Positions 46,199 to 56,996 of a DNA stretch of 64,000 nt are shown here, one piece after another (positions within the stretch are counted from its first letter, which is position 1; every line of letters starts with the position of its first letter). The DNA comes from Paraglaciecola chathamensis S18K6 (GTDB lineage Bacteria > Pseudomonadota > Gammaproteobacteria > Enterobacterales > Alteromonadaceae), in contig BAEM01000063.1 in the NCBI GenBank assembly GCA_000314955.1, positions 112,551 to 176,550 on the forward strand, in the 5' to 3' direction. Below the pieces are notes generated by a model. It made no database searches. It was not told the DNA's origin and worked only from the letters and a program-made list of their open reading frames with translations. The translations under genes were made by a program, and so were the position numbers.

Positions 46199-47698
46199 TT
46201 AATCTTTTTGTAACCAATGTTCTATTTTCAGGTAGTCTTCTTCCTTCAAAATATTTAAATTCTCAGGCTTTAATTTATTTTTTCTTAACGGATTGTTTTG
46301 ATCGAGTTTGAACGTTGGGGATAAAAGCAAAGGAACGTTACCCATACGTTCATCGAGAAAATCACCTTGTTTGGTCATCCATGAAAACAACTCTCCTTTT
46401 AGGCGTTGTACTGTTTCTTGCAGATGTGGTGCATCGATAAGATTTATTTTTTCAAATGGATCCGATTTAAGATCATATAACTCTTCAAACGCAGTATCAG
46501 GATGTTTCTCTGCACCTAAACGCAAAAATATGTTTACACTTTTTCTGTTTGTGAGATTTTCACTTAATACATCCAGTGCATTGAAGTTTCGTATGTATTT
46601 ATAGCGGTTGTCACGAATCATGCGCGAAGGAAAAACATGAGTATTGATGATATTTTGATTTGTACTTACCCCGTAAACATACTGATGGATTGGCTTATTC
46701 ACACCTTTCAATAAAGGTAAAAAACTTTCACCATCTAAGTTCTTATCCGGCTTACCACCCGCAATTTCAATAAAAGTAGGTAATACATCTGTAAAGTGAA
46801 TTAACTGCTCTGAATGAGAATTTGCCCGAATCAAACCTGGCCAGCGAGCAACCAATGGCACTTTTAATCCAATATCTTTCACGGTAAATTTACCAGAAAC
46901 TCCATGATCAGAACTGTATATAAATAATGTATTGTCTCCGAGGTTGCGATCTACCATATTCAAGACCGATTCAAGCTGAGTATTGTCCTCTTGAATACTC
47001 CTATAGTAGCCCGCCCTCTTGGATATATAGTCGGGATTATTTTTCAAATGCTCGTCATGGGGATAAAATTCTAAGTTTTCAGATTTAGGGTTTTCAACAG
47101 TGAAATATTTACCATGGGGATATTTTGAAGCAATAAACATCACAAACGGTTTTTCTGCGGTTAAAAAGTACTCCTCTATTTCCTCTAATGGTATGTAATC
47201 TCGTGGCACACCAGCCTTAGGTATCGACGTCCATTCTTGGTCCCAATCATATACATTGGCAGGTTTCACATGACTTTTTCCTGCCAGTACCACTTCGTAT
47301 CCCAGCTGTCGCATTTTCTTTGTAACGGATATTATCTCTGGTTTCGTTGGAGTATGGTTTGCAAAAGTCCCGTTTCTTATGGGGTACTTCCCCGTAAAGA
47401 GTTGAGAGCGACTGGGTGCACAAATCGCTTGGCCTGTAAATGTATTACTAAAGACCATACCTTCTTTTGCTAGCCTATCAATTGCTGACGTATTAACTTT
47501 TTCGTTACCGGAAAACCCATAATCCGTATAATCTTGATCATCAGCTAAGTAAAAAATTATATTCGGCCGTATGTCAATATTGCGCTCATCATCAGTAACC
47601 GAAGCAGACAAATATTGGTCCATGCAACCTATTATAAAAATGGCCGGAACCATGCTAATGACTAAATAAATCAATCTGTTGTTTATAAAAAGCCCCAT
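46199..47698 (-). CDS. S1 sulfatase, lipoprotein
   Basis: A 499-residue sulfatase, lipobox FIIGC25. Metal ligands lie in YLADDQDYTDYG (D53-D54), and the formylglycine site is C93-A-P-S-R97. IYSSDHGVSGKFTVKD holds the later ligands in the heparan-sulfamidase-like style (SDHG rather than SDNG). The C-terminal tail after DERMGNVP is charged. It sits between two other sulfatase genes with 12-base and about 30-base gaps, so all are co-transcribed. Its substrate is likely a differently placed sulfate of the same glycan. Confidence 0.92.
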   Translation of the reverse strand: MGLFINNRLIYLVISMVPAIFIIGCMDQYLSASVTDDERNIDIRPNIIFYLADDQDYTDYGFSGNEKVNTSAIDRLAKEGMVFSNTFTGQAICAPSRSQLFTGKYPIRNGTFANHTPTKPEIISVTKKMRQLGYEVVLAGKSHVKPANVYDWDQEWTSIPKAGVPRDYIPLEEIEEYFLTAEKPFVMFIASKYPHGKYFTVENPKSENLEFYPHDEHLKNNPDYISKRAGYYRSIQEDNTQLESVLNMVDRNLGDNTLFIYSSDHGVSGKFTVKDIGLKVPLVARWPGLIRANSHSEQLIHFTDVLPTFIEIAGGKPDKNLDGESFLPLLKGVNKPIHQYVYGVSTNQNIINTHVFPSRMIRDNRYKYIRNFNALDVLSENLTNRKSVNIFLRLGAEKHPDTAFEELYDLKSDPFEKINLIDAPHLQETVQRLKGELFSWMTKQGDFLDERMGNVPLLLSPTFKLDQNNPLRKNKLKPENLNILKEEDYLKIEHWLQKD

Positions 47699-47731
47699 GA
47701 GTTTACTCTAAATAAATGTCGCAACTAGCCG

Positions 47732-49192
47732 TCAATGTGTAACGCACTTGCTGTTATTTTTGCAATCTAGAAGCATTGTTTTTAACTTTGTTTTTCGATT
47801 TTGGTACTCTGATTCACTCGCTAAATTCTGGGTTTCGTGTGGGTCGGCAATTAAGTCAAAAAGCATTTCTTCTTTTGAGGTTCCTAGGTCATACAACGTA
47901 AAAATTGAGTCACTAGTAATGATTGAATCGCCTTTTTTGAAGCGGCTATAGATTTGTTTCTTATGTTCCAGTAAAGGGTTGTTGGTTATACTTTCGAAAC
48001 TCTCACCATCGATACCCTCTGGCTTAGGAATTTTAGCTAAATCTAAAACCGTTGGAAAAATATCTATCAACTCTAAAAGGGCATTTGACTGTACATTAGT
48101 TGCGGTATTTGGTCCTGAAATAATGAGAGGTACTCTCAAGGCAGTTTTTAATAGAGTGTGTTTAGTCCAAAAGTTGTGTTCGCCTAAATGGAAACCATGA
48201 TCACTTAGTAAAATTATCGTTGTACTTTCGCGTAAATTTAATGACGTTAATTGTTCAACTACGTCCCCAACTAGGGCATCCACATAACTGATTGAAGCAT
48301 AATAACCACGCAGGGAAGAAGTATGGAACACATCACTATTGTAAACATAGTCACTAAAGCTGTACGTCTTAATTTCTCCAGATCCCCGCAACGAAGAAGG
48401 TGCATCATCAGGGGTAGTCCTGTGCGAAAACGGTGAAAATTTTTCTAACGGATGAAGATCGTAATATTTCGTTGGCGCATAAAACGGTAAGTGCGGGCGG
48501 ATAAAACCGACACTTAAAAAGAAAGGCTCTTTTTTGGCAGCTAGAAGGGATATAGCATCAAGCGCCTTATCTTTTACTTTTCCATCAGGATAGTCTTCGT
48601 CTTCGACATCTGCACTTTCGAACCATAACATGTCAAGTTGCTCTGATTCGCTTGGGACATCATTTTTTAGTTTCGCCGCGTTTGCTGCTAAGGAAGTGGT
48701 ATGAGGTATTCCCGATGTGTGAACTCCTTCACTCCAACTTTCATCTGCAAGGTCTCGTGCATGATGAAATATTTTACCAACGGCCATCGTTTGATATCCG
48801 TTTTCCCGGAATATTTGTGGTAATGATTTAGCACCTGGCGCATCTTTTTCGGCTAATGCTTTGTAATCAATAAATCTATTTTTTTGGGGTCTAAGCCCTG
48901 TAAGGAAGCTGGCTCGAGAGGCTCCACATACTGGCACATTTGCGTACGCTTGATTAAAACTAACACCTTGAAATGCCAATGAGTCGATATTGGGTGTGTG
49001 CGCCTTATCATCACCATATACCCCTAACGCTGGTCTTAAATCATCGACAATAATCATTACAATATTTTGCTGATTAGCCACGGACGAGTCGCTCTTTGTA
49101 GCGCGTGACTCACTAGTTTCATTTGACGCCTTGCAAGCAAAACCCAAGCAAACAAGTACTACACTAAGTATATATCCCTTGAGTCCCAGCAT
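47732..49192 (-). CDS. Iduronate-2-sulfatase-like sulfatase (S1_7-like), lipoprotein
   Basis: A 486-residue sulfatase resembling iduronate-2-sulfatase (S1_7-like). The start ATG at 49192 has AAGGAG eight bases upstream, and the lipobox is LGFAC20. Metal ligands are D50-D51 in IIVDDLRPALGVYG. The active-site motif is C89-G-A-S-R: Ala replaces the usual Pro, a known variant of the C-x-(P/A)-x-R signature. VGKIFHH and LLSDHGFHLGEHNFW are S1_7 hallmarks. It would act on sulfated rhamnose or uronate in ulvan oligomers. Confidence 0.93.
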   Translation of the reverse strand: MLGLKGYILSVVLVCLGFACKASNETSESRATKSDSSVANQQNIVMIIVDDLRPALGVYGDDKAHTPNIDSLAFQGVSFNQAYANVPVCGASRASFLTGLRPQKNRFIDYKALAEKDAPGAKSLPQIFRENGYQTMAVGKIFHHARDLADESWSEGVHTSGIPHTTSLAANAAKLKNDVPSESEQLDMLWFESADVEDEDYPDGKVKDKALDAISLLAAKKEPFFLSVGFIRPHLPFYAPTKYYDLHPLEKFSPFSHRTTPDDAPSSLRGSGEIKTYSFSDYVYNSDVFHTSSLRGYYASISYVDALVGDVVEQLTSLNLRESTTIILLSDHGFHLGEHNFWTKHTLLKTALRVPLIISGPNTATNVQSNALLELIDIFPTVLDLAKIPKPEGIDGESFESITNNPLLEHKKQIYSRFKKGDSIITSDSIFTLYDLGTSKEEMLFDLIADPHETQNLASESEYQNRKTKLKTMLLDCKNNSKCVTH

Positions 49193-49261
49193 AGTTAACT
49201 CCTTCAACGTAAATAGATTTCAAATTAAAGTGATTATTCAAATATTAGTTTGATTAGAACT

Positions 49262-51058
49262 TCATTTCCGCTTGGTTTTCGGACCATCGTAATCGTATTT
49301 GAACCAATCTACGTCTATATACCCCGCATCTTCTTTTTCATTCCATGAAAAGAAACCTAATCTGTCACCTGTCCATTTACCAAAACTGATAGTAAAAGTG
49401 GGCCCAAAGGGATTGAATATTTTCCCGTCGGTACTGTATTCATACGTTGCCTGATTTCTCACATTGGAAGTGCGAACATATAGTGTGTCACTTGTTATTT
49501 CAGGGCCTTGAGTTTTTTTACTCATTCCATCCATGTAAAAGAGACGCGTTTTCCCGTTTTCTAAGCCTTCTACACCAAGTAAATTAAAAGTACCACCATA
49601 TCGCACAAAACCTGCAAGTTGCCCAGATTTTATACCTGAGATGTCAAACTTTGCTATAGCTGTTCCGGTAGTGATCCCCATAATACGTTGGCTCAAGGTG
49701 TTGCTGGCCCGCCAAAAATCACTATCAGACCCATCATTGTTGGTCCATTCGTTTATCTTAGGGCCGTATTTATCTCCTTGCGGTAGTATTTTACTGGCCT
49801 TGAGTCGCAACCAACCTGGGCGTTCTGTCAGCGACCAATGCGAATTACGTGGATTATGATTCCATTCCCACTGTGGACCAAGCTTAGCACTTGAGAAGGT
49901 ATCATCAGATTTCGGCGCTGTAATTGGATAACCTTTGATCGGTTTTTCAAAACGTTTCACTGGCTCTCCTATCCCATCGTTATCTTCATCGATGCCAATC
50001 AAAGGCCAATCATCTATCCAAGTGACTGGCTCTAAGTTCTGAGGCCGGCCTTGAAACGGGATATCATCATTTTGAATTAACTGATGCATATACCACCAAC
50101 TACCGTCAGGTGCCTGCATCAAAGCTCCTTGACTTGCGCTGCGATCACCAAATGCAGTGCCTTTTTCTAGGACGGTACGAACTTCATAAGGTCCATATAT
50201 ACTCTCTTTAGAGCGAAGTACTATTTGCTTTCTGTCGTTTTTTGGGTTCTTCACGCCGGGTTTGGTGGATGGGTCTCCCATTGTCCATTGTGCTAAAAAG
50301 ATGTACCAATAACCGTCCTTCTTATAAATTTTTGCAGCTTCAGCGCCTAACCCGGTATACACCAGTTTGCCTTCATCTAGAATTTTGGTTCCGTCCCAGC
50401 TCATTCTGTAGATACGATTTTCATTCCCTTCTACTTTATTACTGTCGCTTTTTTGTTTAGCGCCAGTATTAATAATCACATATGCTTCTTTAGTATCTTC
50501 ATCCCAATATACTGCGGGGTCATCTAGAACGTCTGCTTTAGGGAGCATCATGATAGGCTCGCTCCAGGGCCCTTCGATGTTATCTGCAGTAGTTACCATT
50601 AAACCGTGTTGGTAATCGATCTGATACACGAACCACTTACCTTCGTGATAAGCGATATCCCCCGCCCACACACCAAATGAGTAACCATTCATTCGATCCC
50701 AGTTATATTCTGGCGCCCAAGATAAATCCGCAAACGCATGCCCTACATTTTCCCAATTAACCATATCCTTCGATTTCAAAATGGGCATACCAGGCGACAT
50801 ATGTTGCTTGGAACTTATCATATAGTAGGTGTCTCCTACTTGCTCAATGTCTGAATCGGGGTAATCTGCATTCAAAATTGGGTTTATGTAAGTACCGTCA
50901 CCTTGGTCTCCAAAACTGCCTGTTTGAGACACTATTATCTCATCGGTTTTGTCCTCTGCTGCATGGTTACGCGTATCAGTCTGACACCCAGCTAAAGTAG
51001 CTAGAAATGCAGTAGAACAACCAATAGCCTTATATTTCATCTCTCTAAATTTATTCAT
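49262..51058 (-). CDS. GH43 glycosidase with C-terminal beta-sandwich, probable beta-xylosidase
   Basis: A 598-residue GH43 enzyme, lipobox LAGC25. The five-bladed propeller runs from about 55 to 375, with base D68/D70 (ADYPDSDIEQVG), pKa-modulating D180 (LDDPAVYW) and acid E240 (GAEAAKIYKKDG). The C-terminal ~210 residues form a concanavalin-like domain, as in GH43 xylosidases and arabinofuranosidases. Ulvan contains xylose, so exo-beta-xylosidase is the best guess. It is the first gene of the reverse operon with three sulfatases and diverges from the nucleoside-hydrolase-like gene. Confidence 0.9.
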   Translation of the reverse strand: MNKFREMKYKAIGCSTAFLATLAGCQTDTRNHAAEDKTDEIIVSQTGSFGDQGDGTYINPILNADYPDSDIEQVGDTYYMISSKQHMSPGMPILKSKDMVNWENVGHAFADLSWAPEYNWDRMNGYSFGVWAGDIAYHEGKWFVYQIDYQHGLMVTTADNIEGPWSEPIMMLPKADVLDDPAVYWDEDTKEAYVIINTGAKQKSDSNKVEGNENRIYRMSWDGTKILDEGKLVYTGLGAEAAKIYKKDGYWYIFLAQWTMGDPSTKPGVKNPKNDRKQIVLRSKESIYGPYEVRTVLEKGTAFGDRSASQGALMQAPDGSWWYMHQLIQNDDIPFQGRPQNLEPVTWIDDWPLIGIDEDNDGIGEPVKRFEKPIKGYPITAPKSDDTFSSAKLGPQWEWNHNPRNSHWSLTERPGWLRLKASKILPQGDKYGPKINEWTNNDGSDSDFWRASNTLSQRIMGITTGTAIAKFDISGIKSGQLAGFVRYGGTFNLLGVEGLENGKTRLFYMDGMSKKTQGPEITSDTLYVRTSNVRNQATYEYSTDGKIFNPFGPTFTISFGKWTGDRLGFFSWNEKEDAGYIDVDWFKYDYDGPKTKRK

Positions 51059-51250
51059 ATTATGAGTCGTGCCCGAAATAAGTGGTCAAATAAGTAATTA
51101 ACAATATTTACATAATGACACATTATGACTACTATTGACAATACATCAATCACATTCAGTCAAATGTATGCATAATTAGCTTTGCTTGCGTTCTACGGAC
51201 ACCCGCAATTATCAATGTGGTAAGGCTTCATAACTTGGGAAGAAATAAAC
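51059..51250. promoter_or_regulatory. Divergent promoter with CATAATG-ACA-CATTATG palindrome
   Basis: A 192-bp divergent control region between GH43 and the nucleoside-hydrolase-like gene. A perfect 7-3-7 inverted repeat lies at 51111-51127 and may be an operator. AT-rich tracts on both sides could hold the two promoters. Confidence 0.45.
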
Positions 51251-52147
51251 ATGAAAGCGCTAATTTTAGTCTTGGTCTTTACATTATCTATTACAGCTTG
51301 TAATTCATTTCATAAGAAACAGTTAACCAAGCAGTATAAGACCGACGCTGATTCAATTGCGATTAAATTACCAAAGGGACATCTGGCAATAGTAATTGAT
51401 GGTAACTCCCCTGACCCCGACGATATTGGTGCAACACCTGTGATGCTTAAATTGCTGCAAAGTGCAGATGCTGCTGACCGCTTAGTTCACATCTCACACT
51501 CTTGCGATCTCGATCCTTTTCGGAACAAGGCGAAATATCAAATTGACGCTGAAAATGAAAGCCGTCGTCAACAAATTTTGCAAAGTTCGATAAACAAAGG
51601 GCTTGACCTTTTTGGTCCCTTTAATAGCGTTACACAACTGTATAATTGCAGAACTCAACAAGGCGCCGCAACCCAAGACCTAGTAAACGCGATTAACAAG
51701 GCATCCAAAGATGCCCCTCTTTGGATAATAGAAGCTGGTGAGCCTGATTTAATCGGTTATGCCTTGGATAAAGCCGATAGTGAACAGCGTAAATATGTAA
51801 AGGTTGTTTCTCATCACCCAGCTAACGATAATAGTGGGGACTATTTTACGTGGCAGCAAATATTAGATTTTGGGGTTGAGGAATACCAAATAGGCGACCA
51901 AAATGTTGGCCTACAGACCCCTATTGAAGCGTGGGATTGGGCAAAGAATAGCGAGCAAGCAGGACTATCGTTTATATGGGACATGCTATCCTACGCCGAA
52001 AAAGATGGCATAGTGCCATTTCAGGCAGGTAAATTCGATTGCTCAGACGCAGGCATGGTCTATTGGTGGTTAACTGGAGCGGGCCAAGGTGGTGTTAAAA
52101 CAGCCACGCCAAATGAATTGAAACCCTTGTTACTGCAAAAACACTAA
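51251..52147 (+). CDS. Nucleoside-hydrolase-like lipoprotein of unknown substrate
   Basis: A 298-residue lipoprotein (lipobox SITAC17). The mature start IVIDGNSPDPDDIGATPVML resembles the calcium-binding DxDxxxDD motif of inosine-uridine nucleoside hydrolases, and WIIEAGEPDLIGYAL with a late SDAGMVYWWLTG segment fits the same fold. No nucleoside should be present here, so it may cleave a glycan-derived glycoside. It is transcribed alone, between GH43 and a sulfatase, and is preceded by GGGAAG. The fold call is moderate; the function is unknown. Confidence 0.6.
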   Translation: MKALILVLVFTLSITACNSFHKKQLTKQYKTDADSIAIKLPKGHLAIVIDGNSPDPDDIGATPVMLKLLQSADAADRLVHISHSCDLDPFRNKAKYQIDAENESRRQQILQSSINKGLDLFGPFNSVTQLYNCRTQQGAATQDLVNAINKASKDAPLWIIEAGEPDLIGYALDKADSEQRKYVKVVSHHPANDNSGDYFTWQQILDFGVEEYQIGDQNVGLQTPIEAWDWAKNSEQAGLSFIWDMLSYAEKDGIVPFQAGKFDCSDAGMVYWWLTGAGQGGVKTATPNELKPLLLQKH

Positions 52148-52181
52148 AAGCCTGTTCTTTGATCAATTGAAGCGCAAGTGC

Positions 52182-53642
52182 TTAATTGGCATTTGCGTTT
52201 TCAGTCAACTTTTTGAAATAGTCATTACTGGTATATTGAGAAACAGGTGACCAAGGCGCATTTACATCAGGTAAGCGCTTTTTTAGTTCATTTTTAACTG
52301 CACGATAGCTCGGGTTACCAGCTAGGTTATACCATTCATTTGGATCGCTTGAATGATCATACAGCTCTTCTGAACCATCCTCGTAATGAATATACCGGTA
52401 GCGGTCTGTTCTTATTGCATGATTGTTTGGTCCAAACGTGGTGATGGCAACTTTGTCCCACTTTTCTTGGGGGTTGTGCAACAAAGGCGTTATATCATGT
52501 CCTTGATTCGCAGAATTCGCTGGAAGCCCGCACATTTTAACTAACGTTGGATACAAGTCTAGTAAGCTAACAGGACGATTACTGACACTTTTAACTGAAT
52601 TTTTCGCAGGTTTAATGATTAACGTTGTTTTTGTGGCGGTTTCCCATAACGACATTTTTGCAAAGCGGTTTTTTTCACCGACATCGTAACCATGGTCTCC
52701 CCACAGTACTACGATTGTATTGTCGGCATATTGACTCTTTTCCAAGGCATCTAGTACTTCACCGACGTAGTGATCTACGAAAGAAATGCTGGCTAAATAA
52801 GCCTGCACCATATTCTTCCATTCACCGTTTTTTATCGCCCAATCTGTCGTCGGCATCATTTTAAATTCAGTGATCTTTTTGGCTATTTCTGGAACATCGT
52901 TTAAATCCTCTTTGAGATAGGGAGGCAAGTCGATTTCGTCGATGGGATTCATGTCAAACCATTTTTGTGGAACTGTCCACGGAACGTGTGGCCGTAAAAA
53001 ACCGCCAGCAATAAAAAATGGTTTATCGTGTTCCAGCTGCAACTGATTTATTAACCAATTCGCAGAGTCGTAATCAGGCATTTGTTCATCTCTTTCTGGA
53101 TACGCGCCCCAGTCAGTGTTCGTTCCTTTATTTTTCCACTTAAAACGCGTTGGCGCATAGGGACCGAAGCCTTTTTTACGCCCACCGTACACATCGAAAC
53201 TCCCTTTAGGTACGTTGTAATGGAATATTTTCCCAACTGCAGCTGTGTAGTAACCGTGTTGTTTAAAGTACTCACTTAGAAATATCGATTGTGCCGCTTT
53301 AACATTAGCAGATTTAATATCGTCATCTTTCACATGCCCGTAAATACCTGTTGTAGATGGTAGTAACCCCGTCATTATACTTGCTCTGGAAGGGCCACAA
53401 AGAGGTGCAGACGCATGGGCGTTGGTAAATGTAGTTGCTCGTTGTGCTAGACGATCTATATTTGGCGTTCTAGTGGTAGGTTGACCATTTATGGCCCCAG
53501 GCCAACTGTTTAAGTCATCAATAGCAAGCATCAGAACATTCGGTCTTTTTTTTAATCTTCTTACTACTCCTCCCGTATCAAAGGTGCAACTAGCAGTGAG
53601 CGCACATGCCCCTCCCAATAAAAACATCCTTCTATCGAACAT
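52182..53642 (-). CDS. Iduronate-2-sulfatase-like sulfatase (S1_7-like)
   Basis: A 486-residue sulfatase of the iduronate-2-sulfatase-like type. The N-terminus MFDRRMFLLGGACALTASC resembles a lipoprotein signal with a twin-arginine-like DRRMFL motif, so export may use Tat. Metal ligands are in LAIDDLNSW (D42-D43), the formylglycine site is C82-G-P-S-R86, and LWGDHGYDVGEKNRF and VGKIFHYNVP are S1_7 features. The ATG at 53642 is preferred because GGAG lies seven bases upstream; a GTG five codons earlier is rejected. It diverges from the PL24-type lyase gene. Confidence 0.92.
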   Translation of the reverse strand: MFDRRMFLLGGACALTASCTFDTGGVVRRLKKRPNVLMLAIDDLNSWPGAINGQPTTRTPNIDRLAQRATTFTNAHASAPLCGPSRASIMTGLLPSTTGIYGHVKDDDIKSANVKAAQSIFLSEYFKQHGYYTAAVGKIFHYNVPKGSFDVYGGRKKGFGPYAPTRFKWKNKGTNTDWGAYPERDEQMPDYDSANWLINQLQLEHDKPFFIAGGFLRPHVPWTVPQKWFDMNPIDEIDLPPYLKEDLNDVPEIAKKITEFKMMPTTDWAIKNGEWKNMVQAYLASISFVDHYVGEVLDALEKSQYADNTIVVLWGDHGYDVGEKNRFAKMSLWETATKTTLIIKPAKNSVKSVSNRPVSLLDLYPTLVKMCGLPANSANQGHDITPLLHNPQEKWDKVAITTFGPNNHAIRTDRYRYIHYEDGSEELYDHSSDPNEWYNLAGNPSYRAVKNELKKRLPDVNAPWSPVSQYTSNDYFKKLTENANAN

Positions 53643-53982
53643 AACTTTACTCCACACACCAGTTAATTTTAATGCTTATCTAAGGTATTAACGCTTTACG
53701 TATTTCATGATTATTTCAAATGAAAAACAATATAGACCCAAATCTAAAGTCCTTTACGTAACGGTCTACCTCGATAAACAACTACCTACACAATAAATAA
53801 AAGAGAAATATTCCAACAAGAAAGAATATGACAACATATGACCATATTTGACCATTAATAAGTGAATTTGTAAATAATGTGTAATAACATGGTTAATGCC
53901 GCTGTTGATGTATGAATTTAATTTTCAATGCAGCTTCTTAAATTATTCAAATAATTAACCCTATAACATTGAGTACACACTT
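53643..53982. promoter_or_regulatory. Divergent promoter of sulfatase and large ulvan lyase
   Basis: A 340-bp AT-rich divergent control region. A tandem element ATATGACCATATTTGACCAT lies near 53836-53855. It may be an operator half-site pair, but the motif was not found again at the other ulvan promoters that I compared. Confidence 0.35.
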
Positions 53983-56982
53983 ATGAACGGTTTAAAAATG
54001 TTGTTGTTTTCTACAACGCTACTCACCGCATTCACGCTCCATGCGCAAGTGACATTGAAGCAACAAGTAAAGATATCCGAAGAGGGTCTCCACTTTGATG
54101 GTGAAAATCTAGATTTTAGTAACGTAACTACGCCTGACACTGGCGAGAAGTACGACTATTTTTTTGGCCCGAATATTTCAGCTCACGGAGACGCGGTTAA
54201 AACGTACAAGCATTTTGTTTTTATGACTTGGTATAAAGGAGGAAAGTCTGAGCGAAATGTAATGCTCTCTCGTTACAACACTCTCAGCGGTGAGCTATCT
54301 ACAATAGAATTTCCCCACAGACACACAGGGTTCAGGGGCGACCCTCTGGTTGGTGAGTCTCATAATACTATCGGATTATCAGTAAGTCCGATTAATGGCA
54401 CCATCCATATGGTGTTCGATATGCACGCTTACGATAACAATAATCACGGCGGTAAGTTCAAAGATGATTTCTTTAGGTATTCCTACAGTATTCCAGGGGC
54501 TGCCGAACTGCCACATTCAGACTTTACCTTAGATAAATTTGTAAAGGATACTAGTGAGGTTAGTCAGGGAGACAATGACTATAAGCACCTCACCATGACA
54601 GGGGACCTCAGCGATAAAGAGAATTTTGCTCGCCTTACCTACCCTAAATTTTTTACTACGGTAGACGGTACACTACTTCTTTACATGCGCTTGGGCGGCA
54701 ATAACAACGGCGCTTATGTTTTCAATCGCTATGATGCAGAGACTGAAACATGGTCAACGTTCACCAAATTCAATGAAAACAACCAAAAACTCAAAGGAAA
54801 CTCATACAACTGGGGCCTTTACGGAAACATGAAATACGTCAATGGCAAGCTTCGTGTTGGCTTTCAACAGCGAAGCAACGATAATTCAGACAAGTATAAA
54901 TACCAGAACGGCGTCTATTACGCGTATTCAGACCATCCAGATGGTTTCGGTGATTGGAAGAATCACAAAGGCGAACCAATGACATGGCCGCTCATTAATT
55001 CCGATGAGATAAAAGTATTTGAGCCAGGTGACTATATTAGCCATACCGAAGCCAACTCAGTTTACATTGTGGGAAGCTTCGACTGGACTGTTACTGAAAA
55101 AGGTGACATCCATATTATCAGCAAAGTTCGTTCAACCGACCGCGGCAGAGCAGACTACGAAGAAGTTTATATTCATTCATATAAACCAGCCGGCGCTGAA
55201 GAATTCATAATTAGTACTGATTTCCCGGGTGCAAGTGAGATTTATACATCAGGTGACAATGTTTATATTGTAGGTTTAGGGGGCGGCCGCCCCTATGTTG
55301 AGAAAGCCCAAGGTGGCACCAACAATTTTGTTAGAGTGTATGAAGCGAGCGATGGGCCAGTATTCGATCATGGCACACTCTATATAAAAGACGGTAAAGT
55401 TTACTATTACCTCATGGAGCGTACATCAGGTAACGCAATGCCGCTTTACCTTCAAATTATCGATTTGGATTTAGAAAGCGACGCTGATGCTCCTATCGTA
55501 TCTTTTCCTTCTCCTTCTTTGACTATAGAAGAAGGCTTTGAGAAATTAAGCCTTAACATTTCTGCTGAAAGTCCAGTTGAAGTAAGAGCTATCCAATCCG
55601 TTACGCTTTATCTAAACGATGAGCTAGTCCGAACAGACACATCCTTGCCCTATTTATTCGGCCATGGCTCTAAGCCTCATGAGACTGGCGCAATGGGCTG
55701 GCTTGATAGGCACGAGCCAAACCCCTCCCCTCTTTCAGCAGGACGCCACGTTTTTAAAGCGGTAGCTATAGATAGCGAGGGCGACAGCTCTACTGCAACA
55801 ATGATACTCAATGTTAACTCAAATGCTCCAATCGTTTCATTTCCTCAAGAGAGCTTGGAAGTAGATCAAGGATTTGAAAAGCTGAGTCTCAACATTAGCG
55901 CAGAAAGTGCTGTTGAAGGACGCACTATTGAGTCGGTTTCTCTTTATATTGATGGCGAGCTGGTGAGGAAAGATACCTCCCTTCCCTACCTGTTTGGTCA
56001 TGCTTCAAAACCTCATGAAACAGGCGCGATGGGCTGGCTTGATACTCACTCACCTAATCCGTCTCCGTTGGCTGCGGGCAGTTACGAATTTACAGCGGTT
56101 GCGACAGATAATGAAGGTGAAGAAACAACAGCCTCTATGCTGCTTGTCGTTAAAGGAGAGCCAGAGCCGCCAATCGTTACTTGGCCAAACTCAACTGTGA
56201 CTGTTTATGAAGGCTATGAGAAATTAGCAATCACTATCGATGCAGAAACACCGGTGGAGGGGCGAGATATTCAGTCTGTCACCCTTTTTAGAAACGGTGA
56301 GCTAGTAAGGGTGGACACGCGCCCAGTGTGGAACTTCGGACATTCTTTTGCACCCTATGAATTTGGTGCTATGGGTTGGCTAGACCGTCATGAGCCGAAC
56401 CCTTCACCTTTAGGCGTTGGCACACATACCTTTACCGCCGTAGCACGAGACAGCGCAGGACTTGAGAGTGAAACTGATATGACACTTATTGTCCTGAGCT
56501 TACCTGGGCCATCAGTCATGATAAATGAGGGTGATATCTCACTACTGACTGAATATCAAAACCTTGCTATCACGGCAGAGGCCTCTGCAGCGGATGACGA
56601 TATTTCTCTGGTCAGCCTAGCCCTTTACATTGATGATCAATTAATAAGAGAAATTTATGAACCTCCGTTTATATGGGGAGCTGATGCTTATTCGACTGAA
56701 TTACTATCGTTGTCGGAAGGTACGCACTTAGTACGCGTAGTCGCCACTGACTCCAACAACAAGCAGTCTGAATCAAGCATTTTTATCAACATTGATTTAC
56801 TGGGCGATCTAAACAAGGACTCGGTAATAGACAAAGCTGATACGCAGCTTTTTACCTCAAAATTAAGGGCGGGTGAAATTATAGATATCCGCTATGACTT
56901 TAATGGTGATGGCGTTGTAAATAACAGAGACACAAGAGGTCTTGTTCGACGCTGTACTTATTCACGCTGTAGTTCTAATTAA
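53983..56982 (+). CDS. PL24-type ulvan lyase with tandem Ig-like repeats and dockerin-like tail
   Basis: A 999-residue secreted lyase. The signal peptide is residues 1-21. The BNR_4 beta-propeller (about 25-500) has GESHNTIG (H127), FDMHAYD (H148), RLTYPKFF and LYMRLGG, as in PL24 long-form ulvan lyases such as LOR_29. Then come three ~112-residue Ig-like repeats (about 503-835), each with [12 protein letters not shown] / [21 protein letters not shown] blocks, and a weaker fourth (about 843-935). The last ~60 residues carry two calcium-loop motifs, [12 protein letters not shown] and [12 protein letters not shown], typical of a type I dockerin. The next gene encodes a cohesin-like protein. Confidence 0.88.
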   Translation: MNGLKMLLFSTTLLTAFTLHAQVTLKQQVKISEEGLHFDGENLDFSNVTTPDTGEKYDYFFGPNISAHGDAVKTYKHFVFMTWYKGGKSERNVMLSRYNTLSGELSTIEFPHRHTGFRGDPLVGESHNTIGLSVSPINGTIHMVFDMHAYDNNNHGGKFKDDFFRYSYSIPGAAELPHSDFTLDKFVKDTSEVSQGDNDYKHLTMTGDLSDKENFARLTYPKFFTTVDGTLLLYMRLGGNNNGAYVFNRYDAETETWSTFTKFNENNQKLKGNSYNWGLYGNMKYVNGKLRVGFQQRSNDNSDKYKYQNGVYYAYSDHPDGFGDWKNHKGEPMTWPLINSDEIKVFEPGDYISHTEANSVYIVGSFDWTVTEKGDIHIISKVRSTDRGRADYEEVYIHSYKPAGAEEFIISTDFPGASEIYTSGDNVYIVGLGGGRPYVEKAQGGTNNFVRVYEASDGPVFDHGTLYIKDGKVYYYLMERTSGNAMPLYLQIIDLDLESDADAPIVSFPSPSLTIEEGFEKLSLNISAESPVEVRAIQSVTLYLNDELVRTDTSLPYLFGHGSKPHETGAMGWLDRHEPNPSPLSAGRHVFKAVAIDSEGDSSTATMILNVNSNAPIVSFPQESLEVDQGFEKLSLNISAESAVEGRTIESVSLYIDGELVRKDTSLPYLFGHASKPHETGAMGWLDTHSPNPSPLAAGSYEFTAVATDNEGEETTASMLLVVKGEPEPPIVTWPNSTVTVYEGYEKLAITIDAETPVEGRDIQSVTLFRNGELVRVDTRPVWNFGHSFAPYEFGAMGWLDRHEPNPSPLGVGTHTFTAVARDSAGLESETDMTLIVLSLPGPSVMINEGDISLLTEYQNLAITAEASAADDDISLVSLALYIDDQLIREIYEPPFIWGADAYSTELLSLSEGTHLVRVVATDSNNKQSESSIFINIDLLGDLNKDSVIDKADTQLFTSKLRAGEIIDIRYDFNGDGVVNNRDTRGLVRRCTYSRCSSN
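55489..56514 (+). repeat. Three tandem ~340-bp coding repeats in the ulvan lyase gene
   Basis: Repeat units begin at about 55489, 55825 and 56167 (336 and 342 bases, 112 and 114 codons). Each starts with an (A/P)PIV(S/T) strand and contains a GAMGWLD block. Units one and two are closest. A fourth, degenerate unit follows to about 56790. The repeats likely form spacer beta-sandwiches between the propeller and the dockerin-like tail. Confidence 0.85.
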
Positions 56983-56996
56983 AAGGAATAACGAAA

